Below, in pieces: positions 1 through 9,253 of a DNA stretch of 64,000 bases. This DNA comes from Sinorhizobium fredii. GTDB taxonomy: Bacteria > Pseudomonadota > Alphaproteobacteria > Rhizobiales > Rhizobiaceae. Numbering within the stretch: the first letter of the stretch is position 1; every line of letters starts with the position of its first letter. Where the stretch lies: contig NZ_CP024307.1 of the NCBI RefSeq assembly GCF_002944405.1, positions 1,756,501 to 1,820,500 of the forward strand, read 5' to 3'. The notes under the pieces are model-generated. The model ran no database searches. It was not told where the DNA came from and was given only the letters and a program-made list of their open reading frames with translations. A program made the position numbers and the translations under genes.

Positions 1-399
1 AGACAGGCAGGCGAGGGCGGCAGTGCACGTGGAGCAGATCCAGGTCAACAAGCGCCTTGCATCCGGCGCCAACAGGAGGAGTGCTCGCGACACGAAGCAG
101 AGAGCGAGGCGAGAATTGCGGTCGATACTGGCGCGGCTGTACTTGGACTGATCGCGATCTCGGGCGGCTGGGCGCACGATGAAGCCGCCCGTGCTGCTGA
201 TCGGCGGGCGCTTTGCTTGTGTGAATACTCGAGGACCGAGCAGAAACGAAACCTGACGATCGCCATTCGGCGCCAACGGCGGAGGCTGCGGTTCCTCGCA
301 GCTCTCGCTTTTCCGTAATTCTTCTGGTGGTAGACATCGCAGCGGCGGAGTGGGCTTCGCCTTGGCGGTTACCGTCGCTTCAGGTCACCTGCAGATTAA
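1..399. other. No supportable gene
   Basis: I read both strands. Open frames exist but none has a ribosome-binding site, a recognisable domain or convincing composition. The stretch probably belongs to the decayed DNA that fills the first 3.4 kb. Confidence 0.4.
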
Positions 400-492
400 T
401 TAAGCCAAGAATAATCCGATCATCGTCGCCGCGAAAATAGCGATCACCGCAGTAAGCGCGATTGACAACATGGTCCGCTGGTCAGAACTCAT
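400..492 (-). CDS. Small single-TM peptide (30 aa)
   Basis: The predicted 30-residue peptide starts MSSDQRTML and is then almost entirely one hydrophobic helix ending GLFLA. The ATG at 492 has a GGAG about nine bases upstream on the minus strand, which is why I prefer it to a longer reading starting at 624. No family is recognised. Short single-span peptides of this type are common in rhizobia and are easily missed. With so short a frame the call is tentative, and the role is unknown. Confidence 0.4.
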   Translation of the reverse strand: MSSDQRTMLSIALTAVIAIFAATMIGLFLA

Positions 493-745
493 TCCAGTTG
501 CTCCGTGGTCGATGATAGCAAAAGAGCAGTGCGAATCAGTTCTTGCTTCCCGCTCGACTGCCGCCGCGATGTGCTCCGGCTGTTCATGTTCGAGGCCGAC
601 CACGTGGTTTCGGGTCTCACGCATGGATACGATGATTTCGTCGAGCTTGGCGTGGATGGCGAAGTGTCGCGATAGCCTTGAATCAGCCGCTTAAAAGCTT
701 GAAGAAGGGACGTTGCGCTTTCGCCTCAGTTGAGGGAGTCGCGTC

Positions 746-961
746 ATGTATCCTGCCAGCCAAGTAACTTGTGAATCTCCTCTCGGACCGGACGACCTCT
801 GTCTGCTGCAGAGAGTTTTCGACTGCGAATTGGAGCTTCGAAAGCTCCGGGCCGACAGCGAAGAAGCGGAAATACTCGCGCAAAGGCTGATCGACCTGTT
901 CCAGTCGGGCATAAGGAGGGAGGAAGCCCTGCGAGACGTGCTCACAAATAGTAATTGGTAA
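746..961 (+). CDS. Small hypothetical protein (71 aa)
   Basis: A 71-residue acidic helical protein with no signal peptide or membrane span. The middle (about residues 18-60) alternates leucine with charged residues (LELRKL, EEAEILAQRL), suggesting a short helical hairpin or dimerisation unit. A GAGGGAG precedes the ATG at good spacing, and this decided the strand: a 148-residue opposite-strand frame covering the same bases has no such signal. It stands alone between short non-coding stretches. The family is not recognised. Confidence 0.55.
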   Translation: MYPASQVTCESPLGPDDLCLLQRVFDCELELRKLRADSEEAEILAQRLIDLFQSGIRREEALRDVLTNSNW

Positions 962-1302
962 ACTGCCGATCGGCGGGGGCATGGTTCGAGCGGCGTTGTC
1001 CCTTACGGACTTCCGGCAGCGCCTTTCGAAAAGGTCGTCCAGTTCAGCGCTCTTTATCGAGAGCAGTTGTTTTCGATGTTGCGGCAGAGCCATCGCCAAG
1101 CGGGCTCTGCCCACTCGAACTCTAGACATGTTTTCGCCTGCGGAATTATCTTAAGCCGGCCTTCATTTAGCCGATTGAGCAGGGCGATGACTATTTCCCC
1201 GTCACTGATACCGCTTTCGGGAGACAGAAAGTTTCTAATGTCCCGCCGGCAGGGAACCCGCGAACGCCATCTTCGTTCTCCTGAACTACAAGGGAGGGCT
1301 CA

Positions 1303-1488
1303 ATGTATCGCCTGCATCGTCAAGATATGCCCGAAAAGAAGGCCTCAACCGCGTTCCCGATCAGCCTGCTGTTGCTCTCGGTTGGCGTTATTCTGGCTTA
1401 CCTCGCGATCGGCGGGGCTTGGTCGGAAAATAAAACGGAAATGGTCGTCTACACACCGCAGACCGCAGAGGTCCCGAACCCCCGCTAG
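1303..1488 (+). CDS. Small membrane protein (61 aa)
   Basis: The protein has a charged N-terminus (MYRLHRQDMPEKK), one clear transmembrane helix at about residues 18-40 and a short polar tail ending VPNPR. A strong GGGAGGG lies just upstream of the ATG. It is probably an inner-membrane protein with a single span. It is not obviously operonic: the next small gene begins 65 bases further on in the same direction. Function cannot be assigned. Confidence 0.6.
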   Translation: MYRLHRQDMPEKKASTAFPISLLLLSVGVILAYLAIGGAWSENKTEMVVYTPQTAEVPNPR

Positions 1489-1553
1489 GGCTTGTCGTAC
1501 GCGCCGGCTTTCCATGTTCGATGTAAGTTTGCGTGCATTTGGGAGGAGCCTTG

Positions 1554-1790
1554 ATGGCGCATTCAACAAGAAAGATTCAGATTGCACCGACGATGGAGAC
1601 CGAGGTCGAGCTTGTTGAGCAGGTCGTCTCCGACTGGTGCGAAGTGCACCAGGTCGACCCGAAAAGCCACACGGCGGTGATGGAGGGCTTGGGGGTCCTG
1701 TACCTGATGCGAGAGTTCGATATGAAGAACAGAAGGCAGCTTCTGAAAGCGCTACTCGACAGCGACGAAGGGATTAGTCCCGAAGCCTAG
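1554..1790 (+). CDS. Small hypothetical protein (78 aa)
   Basis: Starts MAHSTRKIQ at the ATG preceded by GGGAGGAG; a GTG 21 bases further upstream would extend the frame but has no comparable ribosome-binding site. The protein is acidic and helical (VELVEQVVSDWCEVHQV, then a leucine-rich C-terminal half with RRQLLKALLD), cytoplasmic, with no membrane span. It may be co-transcribed with the small membrane protein just before it. No family is recognised. Confidence 0.6.
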   Translation: MAHSTRKIQIAPTMETEVELVEQVVSDWCEVHQVDPKSHTAVMEGLGVLYLMREFDMKNRRQLLKALLDSDEGISPEA

Positions 1791-1989
1791 TATGTATCTA
1801 AGGCTTAATCGACAAGCCTGCCGCGCCTGTTAAGATGAACCCACAGCAAAAATCACTTCCCGTCTCGACTGATGAGCTCGCTGGTCCCCCGTAAGCGATC
1901 GGGCTCATCTTTTCTCCACGAAATTTCGAGGGGGCGATCCGATTGGGGGCGTTTGCGTGTGAATGCACGAATGGCAAGAGCGTTCTCGA

Positions 1990-2645
1990 GGAAACCGCCT
2001 GACCCACCTACGCCCGGCTCCGTGCCGGGACGCGTCGATCCATACCTGGCGACGCTTGTCGACAGACCACCTTCCGGGGCCGGACTGGACCTTTGAGGTG
2101 AAGTGGGACGGGTACAGGCTAGCCGTTCAGTCCGGCCAGGTACGGATCATGACGCGGGGCGGCTATGACTGGACCGATCGCTTCCCGGCTATCGCAGCCG
2201 AGGCGCGGCTTCTTGGGCTGAAGACCGCAATCCTCGACGGCGAGGCGGTCGTGCTCGACGAGCACGGCCGCTCCGAATTCGGCATGCTGCAGCGTGTCCT
2301 CGGCTCGCACGCGAGCGCGGCCTCGAGGGGATAGTCCCCAACCGCCGTGACAAGCCCTATCACTCCGGCCGTCGGCCCGACTGGCAGAAGATCACGGGCG
2401 TGCGCAGCGACAGCTTCGTGATCGTTGGGTTCGAGCCGCCTACCGTACCTGGCGCGATCGGGCGGCCGCTGCTGGCGGCAAGGAGGAGGGGTGGGCTTGT
2501 CTATGTCGGCGGCTGCGCAACCGGCTGGACATGCGCGGAGTCGGCCAAGCTGCGCGAATTGCTCGAGGCAATCCGGACGGATTCGCCGGCGGTGAACCTG
2601 AAGAAGAAGAGGGCCGTCTTTGTCGAGCCTGTGCTGGTCGCTGCG
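1990..2645 (+). pseudogene. Remnant of LigD-type ATP-dependent DNA ligase
   Basis: The remnant keeps the ligase nucleotidyltransferase signature FEVKWDGYRLAV, whose lysine would be adenylated, and the downstream ILDGEAVVLDEHGR. Further on, GLEGIV, DWQKITGVRSDSF and LVYVGG of the OB-fold region follow. It is broken three ways: a frameshift at a GGGG run near 2078; a deletion near 2312 of roughly 70 codons compared with the intact paralogue at 44.66 kb; and loss of the C-terminus where an AbrB remnant begins on the other strand. The intact gene family repairs double-strand breaks with Ku. The remnant cannot make a working enzyme. Confidence 0.8.
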
Positions 2646-3195
2646 GCCGAGAGCCGCGCCACCGAGAACCGCAGCAGAAAACCAGAGCAGATCTTGCACG
2701 TTCACTTCCTCGACCGACACGTAGCTGCGCCCGCTTCGGGAGAGAGGCTGGCCGGTCAGAACACCGATCATGAAGGGAAGTGCTAGGACCACGAGGAATA
2801 TCCGTGCGGCATGGATCAACGAAATCATCCGCTCCCTCCGCGCTCGGCTCCTAGCGTGACCATCTCCACGAGGCCACCGGGCATGCCGGCAAAGAATGCT
2901 GTCGGCTGGTCAAATCCGGCAATCCATCTGAAGTAGAGGTAGGAAATCCCGCCCGCTGCACCGATGAAGACAGCCATGCCCGCCAGTGCTATCAACCAAG
3001 ACGGTGCGTGCGCAAAGACTGCGGGAGAGAAGGATGTGCCAAGCATCGCGCCGATAGCAGCCGTCATTGCGGCCGCGCGACTGGCGGCATGGCGATAGGG
3101 AGCCGCATCAGCGCTGCCAAGCATTAGCGATCATTGCTCCGAGCAGCCAGGCGAGGGGCATGTGGAAATGCCACATGACCCAGCCGCCGCCATTC
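2645..3195 (-). pseudogene. Remnant of AbrB-family (ammonia monooxygenase-like) membrane protein
   Basis: Minus-strand pieces of one membrane protein lie in three frames: an N-terminal HMPLAWLLGAMIAN segment near 3150, then a piece with IAGFDQPTAFFAGMPGGLVE, then ARIFLVVLALPFMIGVLTG and a last helix ending GGAALGR near 2655. Frameshifts sit near 3130 and at an ATGA junction near 2826. The family is about 350 residues with around ten spans, so about half is missing, including the C-terminal half, cut where the ligase remnant ends. Loss of function is certain if the frameshifts are real. Confidence 0.7.
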
Positions 3196-3413
3196 CTGGA
3201 AATCAGCAGAGTTGCGGAAATCGATCATGTGATTTTCGACTGTCTCCCATTTTACCAGAAGCCGCTAGATATTGGCGTTTCGACGACTCGGTGGAGGGAC
3301 ACGCCATGGCAACCCTTGGCGCGGAGGAAGAGCGACGCGGCTTTTGCCACGCCCGCCTCGAAGGCGCCTTCCTGTCCTGCCACAACCGCAATTTCCGCGA
3401 CCTCAACAAACAT
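3190..3413 (-). pseudogene. Frameshifted antibiotic-biosynthesis-monooxygenase-like protein
   Basis: Begins MFVEVAEIAVVAGQEGAFEA with AAGGGG upstream, 11 bases after the stop of the aldehyde dehydrogenase gene, so it was the last gene of that operon. The first frame runs to LHRVVETP. The expected continuation (VKWETVENHMIDFR, then FQEWRRL) is in another frame, with the break near 3270 at a CTAG. The normal protein is a ~95-residue dimeric ferredoxin-like fold. The 3' end also runs into the AbrB remnant. Recognition is from the conserved VENHMIDFR/FQEWRRL pattern. Confidence 0.65.
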
Positions 3414-3424
3414 TCCGGATCCCC

Positions 3425-5197
3425 TTATGGGTTTGCGGGGCTGTGCTCGGCATCGATCGTGCGGGTCTCTCCAGTCGCAATCATCGTCCGGGTCGCGTCA
3501 ATGGACGCATAGGTCCAGAAGATGCGCATTGGCTTGTCGGTGGCGTTGATGAACCGATGCGGAACGTTTGCCGGAATCCAGGTCGTGTCATTGGTATCGA
3601 GGTGATGCTGGACGCCGTCTATCTCGGCAATCGCCTTGCCCTCGATGACCATTACGCTTTCTTCGCAGTTGTGCTTGTGCAGGCCGATGGCCGCTCCGGG
3701 ATCGAACGCTGTGATGCCGTTGATCATGCTGGTGGAGCCGCAACCGCGGGTCACAAGCGGTGTGGTGCGAGCACCGCCCCCGCGATCGTTCGTCTTCAAC
3801 TCCTTGGGCCGCAAAATTGCCGCTTGTGCCTTCGGCGGGCCGATCCAGACGGTCTTGATGTTGACGAACTCGCGAATGCCATAGACGCCGAGCTCGCGGC
3901 CATAGCCGGAGCGCTTGATGCCGCCGAAGGGGTAACGCGGGTCAGAGGCGACCATGCCGTTGATGAAGACCGCACCCGCCTCGATCTCGCGGGCGAGGGT
4001 GCGGGCCCGGTCTACATCGCGGCTCCAGATCGCCGAGCCGAGGCCGAATTCGGTCTGGTTGGCGAGCCGGATCGCCTCGCCGGCGTCCTTCACCCGAATG
4101 ATCGCGGCGACGGGTCCGAAGGTCTCTTCTCGGAACGCCGTCATCTCCGGCGTCACATGGTCGAGCACCGTCGGCGAATAGTAGAAACCTTCTCCGTCGA
4201 TCGGCCTGCCGCCCATCCTGAGCGTTGCGCCGGCAGCGACGGTCTTTTCGACCTGCGCATGCAGGCCGCCCATCAGATTGGCGCGCGCCATCGGACCGAT
4301 GTTCGTGTCGCGCTTCATCGGATCGCCAATCTTCAGCTTTGCGACACCCGCGCAGAAAAGCTCGACGAAATGATCAGCGACCGCCTCCTCGACGATGAAT
4401 CGCTTGGCGTTGACGCAGGACTGGCCGACATTGATGTAACGCGCCTTGACGGCGCCGGCGGCAGCCTCCTCGAGATCGGCATCGGCGAGCACGATGAACG
4501 GGTCCGATCCGCCGAGTTCGAGCACCTGCTTCTTCAGCGCCTTGCCAGCTTGCGACGCGACGATCGCACCGACTTCGGTCGACCCGGTCAGGGTGACTGC
4601 GGCGATCCGGTCATCGGCGATGATGGCGGCCACTTTTGCAGGCTCGATCAGCAGCGTGGCGAACAGCCCTTCGGGGCAGCCGGCCTCCTTCATGATTTCT
4701 TCGATCGCCAGCGCGCATTGCGGCACGTTGTTGGCATGCTTGAGGATCGCGCCGTTGCCGGCGGCAAGGGCCGGAGCGGCAAAGCGGAAGAACTGCCAGA
4801 ACGGATAGTTCCACGGCATGATCGCCAGAACCACACCCAGCGGGTCGAAGGCGACGACGCTCTCCGACGCATTCGAGGCCACCGGTTCATCGGCGAGATA
4901 CTGCGGCGCATGTTCGGCATAGAAATCGCAGTTATAGGCGCATTTCTCGATCTCGGCTTCCGATTCGACGATCGGCTTGCCCATCTCGAGGGTAATCATC
5001 TCGGCATATCTGGCCTTGCCTGCCCGCAGTACCCTTGCCATGCCGCGCAGCAGCCCGACCCGCTCTTCGACCGGCACCTTTCGCCAAGCCTTCTGGGCAT
5101 CCGCCGCGGCGCTCAGCGCGGCATCGACATAGGCGTCGTCATGGGCTTCGAACCGTGCCAGTTCGCCGCCGTTCGCCGGATTGATTGCTGTAATCAT
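3425..5197 (-). CDS. Aldehyde dehydrogenase fused to a cupin domain (590 aa)
   Basis: Residues 1-455 form a complete NAD(P)-dependent aldehyde dehydrogenase of succinate-semialdehyde type: MPWNYPFWQ with Asn130, general base Glu227 in VLELGG and nucleophile Cys261 in VGQSCVN. Residues 456-590 form a small cupin with metal ligands HKH (507, 509), Glu513 and His547 in PANVPHRF. Each part is full length for its family, so this is a natural fusion or a stop codon lost between two adjacent genes. The ATG overlaps the stop of the upstream isomerase gene. The likely role is oxidising an aldehyde made in the operon pathway; the cupin may bind or sense a related acid. Confidence 0.85.
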   Translation of the reverse strand: MITAINPANGGELARFEAHDDAYVDAALSAAADAQKAWRKVPVEERVGLLRGMARVLRAGKARYAEMITLEMGKPIVESEAEIEKCAYNCDFYAEHAPQYLADEPVASNASESVVAFDPLGVVLAIMPWNYPFWQFFRFAAPALAAGNGAILKHANNVPQCALAIEEIMKEAGCPEGLFATLLIEPAKVAAIIADDRIAAVTLTGSTEVGAIVASQAGKALKKQVLELGGSDPFIVLADADLEEAAAGAVKARYINVGQSCVNAKRFIVEEAVADHFVELFCAGVAKLKIGDPMKRDTNIGPMARANLMGGLHAQVEKTVAAGATLRMGGRPIDGEGFYYSPTVLDHVTPEMTAFREETFGPVAAIIRVKDAGEAIRLANQTEFGLGSAIWSRDVDRARTLAREIEAGAVFINGMVASDPRYPFGGIKRSGYGRELGVYGIREFVNIKTVWIGPPKAQAAILRPKELKTNDRGGGARTTPLVTRGCGSTSMINGITAFDPGAAIGLHKHNCEESVMVIEGKAIAEIDGVQHHLDTNDTTWIPANVPHRFINATDKPMRIFWTYASIDATRTMIATGETRTIDAEHSPANP

Positions 5198-6024
5198 GCG
5201 GGTCTCCTGTCTTGCCTCTTTTGCTCGAGCTTGACCGCCATGAGTTGCTTCCAGCGAGGCAGGAAGGCGGCGCTGTCGACTGTGGTCGTGGAAGGGGTGT
5301 ATTCGAAGCCGATCGCGCCCCCGTAGGCCTGTTCTGCAAGAGTGCCGAGCAGCTCTTCGAAATCGATCGATCCGGTCCCCGGCTCATGCCTGCCCGGATG
5401 GTCGGCGATATGGACATGACCGATCCTGTGGGCATTGGCCGGAATCCAATTCTCCAGCGCGACGCCGTTGGCGCGGGCGTGGAATGCGTCCAGCAGCAGC
5501 GAGAGATTGCCGGGACCGAAGATATCCTGGATGCGGCTGGCATGGTCGAGCGTCGACATGAAATAGCCTGGCACCGCCGCCTCGCTGATCGCCTCGACCA
5601 GGATCTTGACGCTCGTTCCTGCCGTCCGCTCGACGGCATAGCCCAGATTGCGGTGATAGGTTTCCGCCACGGCGGAGACTTCGGCGTTTGTCGGAGCGCC
5701 TGCCATCGGATGCACAAAAGGGCAATCGACGGCGATCGCGTAATCGAGCGCCCGGTTGAATCCTTCGCGGAAATCCGGTTCCCGCCCGGGAAGCGCCGCG
5801 AGACCCTTCTCGCCTTTGCTGGAATCTTCCATGCCGGCGGCGACTTGCGACAGCACCAAGCCATGGCGGGCAAGTTCGGCCCGCATCTCGGTTGCGGGGA
5901 TTGCAAAGGGCTGCGGATGCTCGACTGCGGTGAAGCCCGAGCCTGCGGCAGCCGCTATCCTCTCCAGCAGGGGCAGCTCGGTATAGAGATAGCCGATATG
6001 GGCGGAGAACAGATTGAGAGCCAT
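5194..6024 (-). CDS. Hydroxypyruvate isomerase-like TIM-barrel protein
   Basis: A 276-residue protein of the AP-endonuclease-2 TIM-barrel superfamily, closest by eye to hydroxypyruvate isomerase and 2-oxo-tetronate isomerase (Hyi/OtnI). It starts FSAHIGYLYTELP and has HPMAGAP, the metal-ligand strands VEAISE and LLLDAFHA, then HVHIADHPGRHEPGTG and a C-terminal FEYTPS. Length is usual for the family. It overlaps its neighbours by four bases upstream (ATGG/stop) and downstream, so the operon is tightly coupled. Predicted to interconvert a keto- and hydroxy-aldehyde acid; the substrate is inferred only. Confidence 0.8.
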   Translation of the reverse strand: MALNLFSAHIGYLYTELPLLERIAAAAGSGFTAVEHPQPFAIPATEMRAELARHGLVLSQVAAGMEDSSKGEKGLAALPGREPDFREGFNRALDYAIAVDCPFVHPMAGAPTNAEVSAVAETYHRNLGYAVERTAGTSVKILVEAISEAAVPGYFMSTLDHASRIQDIFGPGNLSLLLDAFHARANGVALENWIPANAHRIGHVHIADHPGRHEPGTGSIDFEELLGTLAEQAYGGAIGFEYTPSTTTVDSAAFLPRWKQLMAVKLEQKRQDRRPA

Positions 6025-7100
6025 CAGGCAGCCTCGCCAGACGACCGCCCAATGGGGAACATCACGCCGATGCGTTCGCCTTCCTTGGTCAGGTCGGCAA
6101 TCACATTCTCGGTGATCGGGATGCCGGTTCTGAGCCGTTCTTCTTCCCGGCGTTGCTCCGGCTCGCCGGGCATCATGATTTCCTCGACGCCCGCTGCCTT
6201 GGGCAGCGCCTTAATGCGCTCGTAGAACTCGTCCATGCGCGCGGCGAAATTCTCGATCGACATGAAGAGGTCGGGCTTGATGGCGAAAAACAGGTGGCCG
6301 ACATTCTGCGGCTCGCTGTGATCGAAATAGAGACTCTTCACGTCGCCGCCGAAATTCGCCCCGGTGAGCACGCCGGACATCAGGTCCATCAGTGTCGCGA
6401 GCACCGAGCCCTTGACGCCGCCGAAGGGCAGGCAAACGCCTTCGAAGGCCTTGGCCGCGTCCGTTGTCGGATTGCCGTCGACGTCGAGGGCAAGTCCTTC
6501 CGCGATGCTCTCGCCTTTCATCGCCGCCAGCCGGATCTTGCCTCGGGCAATCACCGTCATTGCCATGTCCATGACGTAGGGAGCGTATTCCCCGCCCGGA
6601 ATGCCGGCCGCAATGGGGCTCGCGCCGAGGAAGGTGGTGCGGCCGCCCCACATCGGGATCGCCGGCGACGAATTGGTGAAGATCATGGAGATGTAGCCCG
6701 CTTCGATCGCTTGCAGCGCATAGAGCGCCCCCATTCCGAAATGCGTGCTGCGGTGGACGCCGACGAGGCCGATACCGTTGGTCTTGGCGAGTGCGATGGC
6801 TTCTTCGGTCGCTCGGTGCGAGGCGATGAAGCCCATGCCGTTGTCCCCATCAACGAGGGAGACTGCTCCAGCGACTTTCGACACGGTGACATTAGGCCTC
6901 GGATTTACCAGCCCCCGCTGTAATCGTTCGACATACATCGGGATCCGAGACACGCCATGAGAGTCGATGCCGCGGAGGTTGGCCTTGACCAGATCGCCAG
7001 CAATCGTCGCCGCATCGGCGTCGGACATTCTGGTCGCCGCGAATATCTTCGTCGCGAAGGCCATCAGTTCGTCGGCCGGGAGGTATTTTACGTTCGACAT
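6024..7100 (-). CDS. Malate/L-lactate dehydrogenase family oxidoreductase (Ldh_2)
   Basis: A 358-residue member of the type-2 malate/lactate/ureidoglycolate/sulfolactate dehydrogenase family, which uses NAD(P) with a fold unlike classical LDH. Hallmarks: LRGIDSHGVSRIPMY near residue 45, the HFGMGALYA loop, FTNSSPAIPMWGG and LPFGGVKGSVLA. It is cytoplasmic. In this operon it probably oxidises a 2-hydroxy acid to a 2-oxo acid before the isomerase and aldehyde dehydrogenase steps. Exact substrate is not readable from sequence. Confidence 0.85.
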   Translation of the reverse strand: MSNVKYLPADELMAFATKIFAATRMSDADAATIAGDLVKANLRGIDSHGVSRIPMYVERLQRGLVNPRPNVTVSKVAGAVSLVDGDNGMGFIASHRATEEAIALAKTNGIGLVGVHRSTHFGMGALYALQAIEAGYISMIFTNSSPAIPMWGGRTTFLGASPIAAGIPGGEYAPYVMDMAMTVIARGKIRLAAMKGESIAEGLALDVDGNPTTDAAKAFEGVCLPFGGVKGSVLATLMDLMSGVLTGANFGGDVKSLYFDHSEPQNVGHLFFAIKPDLFMSIENFAARMDEFYERIKALPKAAGVEEIMMPGEPEQRREEERLRTGIPITENVIADLTKEGERIGVMFPIGRSSGEAA

Positions 7101-7138
7101 GGCGGTGTTCCTGGTTGATCGATGACAGACGGCATGGC

Positions 7139-8650
7139 TCAGACGTGGTTCGCGGCTTCTCTCGCCTGCCGCGCGGCACGCCAGCGCAAAGCGGTGGGAA
7201 CGAGGACGAGCGTTAAGGCGATGACGATGAGCGCCAGCGAAATCGGATGGGTGAAGAAAACGCTCGCATCACCCTGGCTGATTGTCAGCGCACGGCGGAA
7301 CTGCTGTTCGGCGAGCGGCCCGAGGATGAGACCAACAATGCAGGGCGCGACCGGGACGTTCAGGACCCGCATACCGAAGCCGATGAGACCGATGATCCAC
7401 AGCAGCGCCACGTCGACGATGTTGTTGTTGAGGGTATAAGTACCCATCGTCGCAAACAGCAGGATTCCCGAGTAGAGCCAGGGGCGCGGGATGGCCAGCA
7501 GCTTCACCCAGACGCCGGCCAGTGGCAGGTTGAGCAGAAGCAGCATGACATTGCCGATATAGAGGCTGGCAATAAGCCCCCAGACGAGCTCGGGATTGCT
7601 GTCGAAGAGCAGCGGCCCGGGCTGGATGCCGTATTGCTGGAACGCCGCCAGCATGATCGCCGCCGTCGCGGAGGTCGGCAGACCGAGAGCCAACAGCGGA
7701 GCGAGCACGCCGGCCGCAGAGGCGTTGTTGGCTGACTCCGGCCCCGCCACCGCCTCGATTGCGCCATGACCGAACTCTTCCGGGTTCTTCGAAAGACGCT
7801 TTTCGGTCAGGTAGGAGAGAAAGGTCGGAATCTCGCTGCCGCCCGCCGGCAGCGCGCCGATCGGAAAACCGAGCGCAGTTCCGCGCAGCCACGGCTTCCA
7901 AGAGCGGCGCCAGTCCTCGCGGCTCAGCCATTTCGAGCCCTTGAGCTGGTAGATTTCCTCGGTCTCGAAACAGTGGCGCGCGACGGTGAACAGCGTTTCG
8001 CCCACGGCAAAGAGACCCACGGCGACGACCACCACGTCAATGCCGTCCAGAAGCTCGGCAATCCCGAGCGTGAAGCGTGCCTGGCCCGTCTGCAGGTCGA
8101 GGCCGACAAGGCCGAGCGCCAGACCGAACAACAGGCTTGCGAGGCCGCGCGAGAGCGAGTCGCCCAGGACCGCAGTGACGGTCGTCAGCGCAAGCACCAT
8201 GAGTGCGAAATACTCGGTGGGGCCGAAGAGAAGCGCCATCTTGACCATCAGCGGCGCGACGAAAGTGAGCGCGACCGTTGCAATGGTACCGGCGACGAAG
8301 GAGCCGATCGCGGCCGTCGCGAGCGCCTGCGCCCCGCGGCCCTTCCGGGCCATGGCATGCCCGTCGAGCGCCGTTACGATCGATGCGGATTCGCCCGGCG
8401 TGTTGAGCAGGATCGAGGTCGTCGAGCCGCCATACATGGCGCCGTAGTAGATGCCGGCGAACATGATGAAGGCGCTGGTCGGCTCGAGCCCGTAAGTGAC
8501 GGGCAAAAGCAGGGCGACCGTGAGCGCCGGGCCGATGCCGGGAAGGACGCCGATTGCCGTGCCAAGCGTCACGCCGACCAGGGACCAGAACAGGTTGTAG
8601 GGCGTGACGGCAACGGCGAAGCCGTGGAAGAGTGCTGCAACGGTATCCAT
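7139..8650 (-). CDS. tctA: Tripartite tricarboxylate transporter, large permease TctA
   Basis: The 503-residue large membrane subunit of a TctABC uptake system, with about 11-12 spans. It shows the two conserved TctA features: [17 protein letters not shown] near residue 37 and the [18 protein letters not shown] loop near residue 73. Later, [15 protein letters not shown] and [15 protein letters not shown] match the family. It lies downstream of the binding protein and small permease genes on the same strand and forms the ion-driven import channel for a di- or tricarboxylate. Confidence 0.92.
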   Translation of the reverse strand: MDTVAALFHGFAVAVTPYNLFWSLVGVTLGTAIGVLPGIGPALTVALLLPVTYGLEPTSAFIMFAGIYYGAMYGGSTTSILLNTPGESASIVTALDGHAMARKGRGAQALATAAIGSFVAGTIATVALTFVAPLMVKMALLFGPTEYFALMVLALTTVTAVLGDSLSRGLASLLFGLALGLVGLDLQTGQARFTLGIAELLDGIDVVVVAVGLFAVGETLFTVARHCFETEEIYQLKGSKWLSREDWRRSWKPWLRGTALGFPIGALPAGGSEIPTFLSYLTEKRLSKNPEEFGHGAIEAVAGPESANNASAAGVLAPLLALGLPTSATAAIMLAAFQQYGIQPGPLLFDSNPELVWGLIASLYIGNVMLLLLNLPLAGVWVKLLAIPRPWLYSGILLFATMGTYTLNNNIVDVALLWIIGLIGFGMRVLNVPVAPCIVGLILGPLAEQQFRRALTISQGDASVFFTHPISLALIVIALTLVLVPTALRWRAARQAREAANHV

Positions 8651-8723
8651 GATCAGTGCGCCCCTTGGAGAACTGGGCTCGGTATCGTCGACGTCGTTGG
8701 GTTGGCTGGGGTTCGCGGGTGCA

Positions 8724-9221
8724 TCACACCGATCCTCCGAACATGATGATCAGCTCCTCGACGTAGCTGCCGGTTGGCAGATCGAGATCGAGCCCATAGT
8801 GGAACACGAGATAGGTGATCGCCGTCAGTGCCAGTCCGATCAGGACATTCCGGACATGCGCGCGGCTACCGAAAGCGATTGCCGAGACGGCGAACAAAAG
8901 CGTCCCCGAAATGACCCAGCCCAGCCGCTCCAACAATACGAGTTGCGAGGCAAAAGCGGCGGCGACGATGATCACCGCCTTCCAATCGAGTTCCGGAAAC
9001 TCCTCCACCTGGAAGCGGTGGAGGAATGCCTCGTAGAGCAATTGCAGGCCGACGGGGACGAGGCCGGTGGCGATCAGGGCCGGAAACAATCCCGGTCCAA
9101 TGACCGCCTGCGCCGCGATGGGAGGGGTCATCCATGTTTCGATCGCGATGAACAGTCCAAGACTGAGCGTGGCAAGTCCGAGGATTGTCTCACCGATACG
9201 GAGACTGGCCGACTTCGACAT
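8724..9221 (-). CDS. tctB: Tripartite tricarboxylate transporter, small permease TctB
   Basis: A 165-residue four-span membrane protein typical of TctB: first helix [18 protein letters not shown], then [13 protein letters not shown] and two C-terminal spans ending [12 protein letters not shown]. The start MSKSAS is chosen because GGGAGG lies directly upstream; a longer reading to 9380 would overlap the binding-protein gene. TctB pairs with TctA to form the transport core. The 73 bases before tctA are consistent with one transcript. Confidence 0.9.
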   Translation of the reverse strand: MSKSASLRIGETILGLATLSLGLFIAIETWMTPPIAAQAVIGPGLFPALIATGLVPVGLQLLYEAFLHRFQVEEFPELDWKAVIIVAAAFASQLVLLERLGWVISGTLLFAVSAIAFGSRAHVRNVLIGLALTAITYLVFHYGLDLDLPTGSYVEELIIMFGGSV

Positions 9222-9253
9222 TGATGATGCCTCCCGATTGGGCGGGACGCTCG

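Noticed and set aside
683..1129. 148-codon minus-strand gene
   Set aside because: The overlapping plus-strand 71-codon frame has a proper ribosome-binding site; the minus frame has none and no recognisable motif.
3272..5326. 684-codon plus-strand frame
   Set aside because: It is antisense to the complete aldehyde dehydrogenase-cupin gene and has no domain or start signal.
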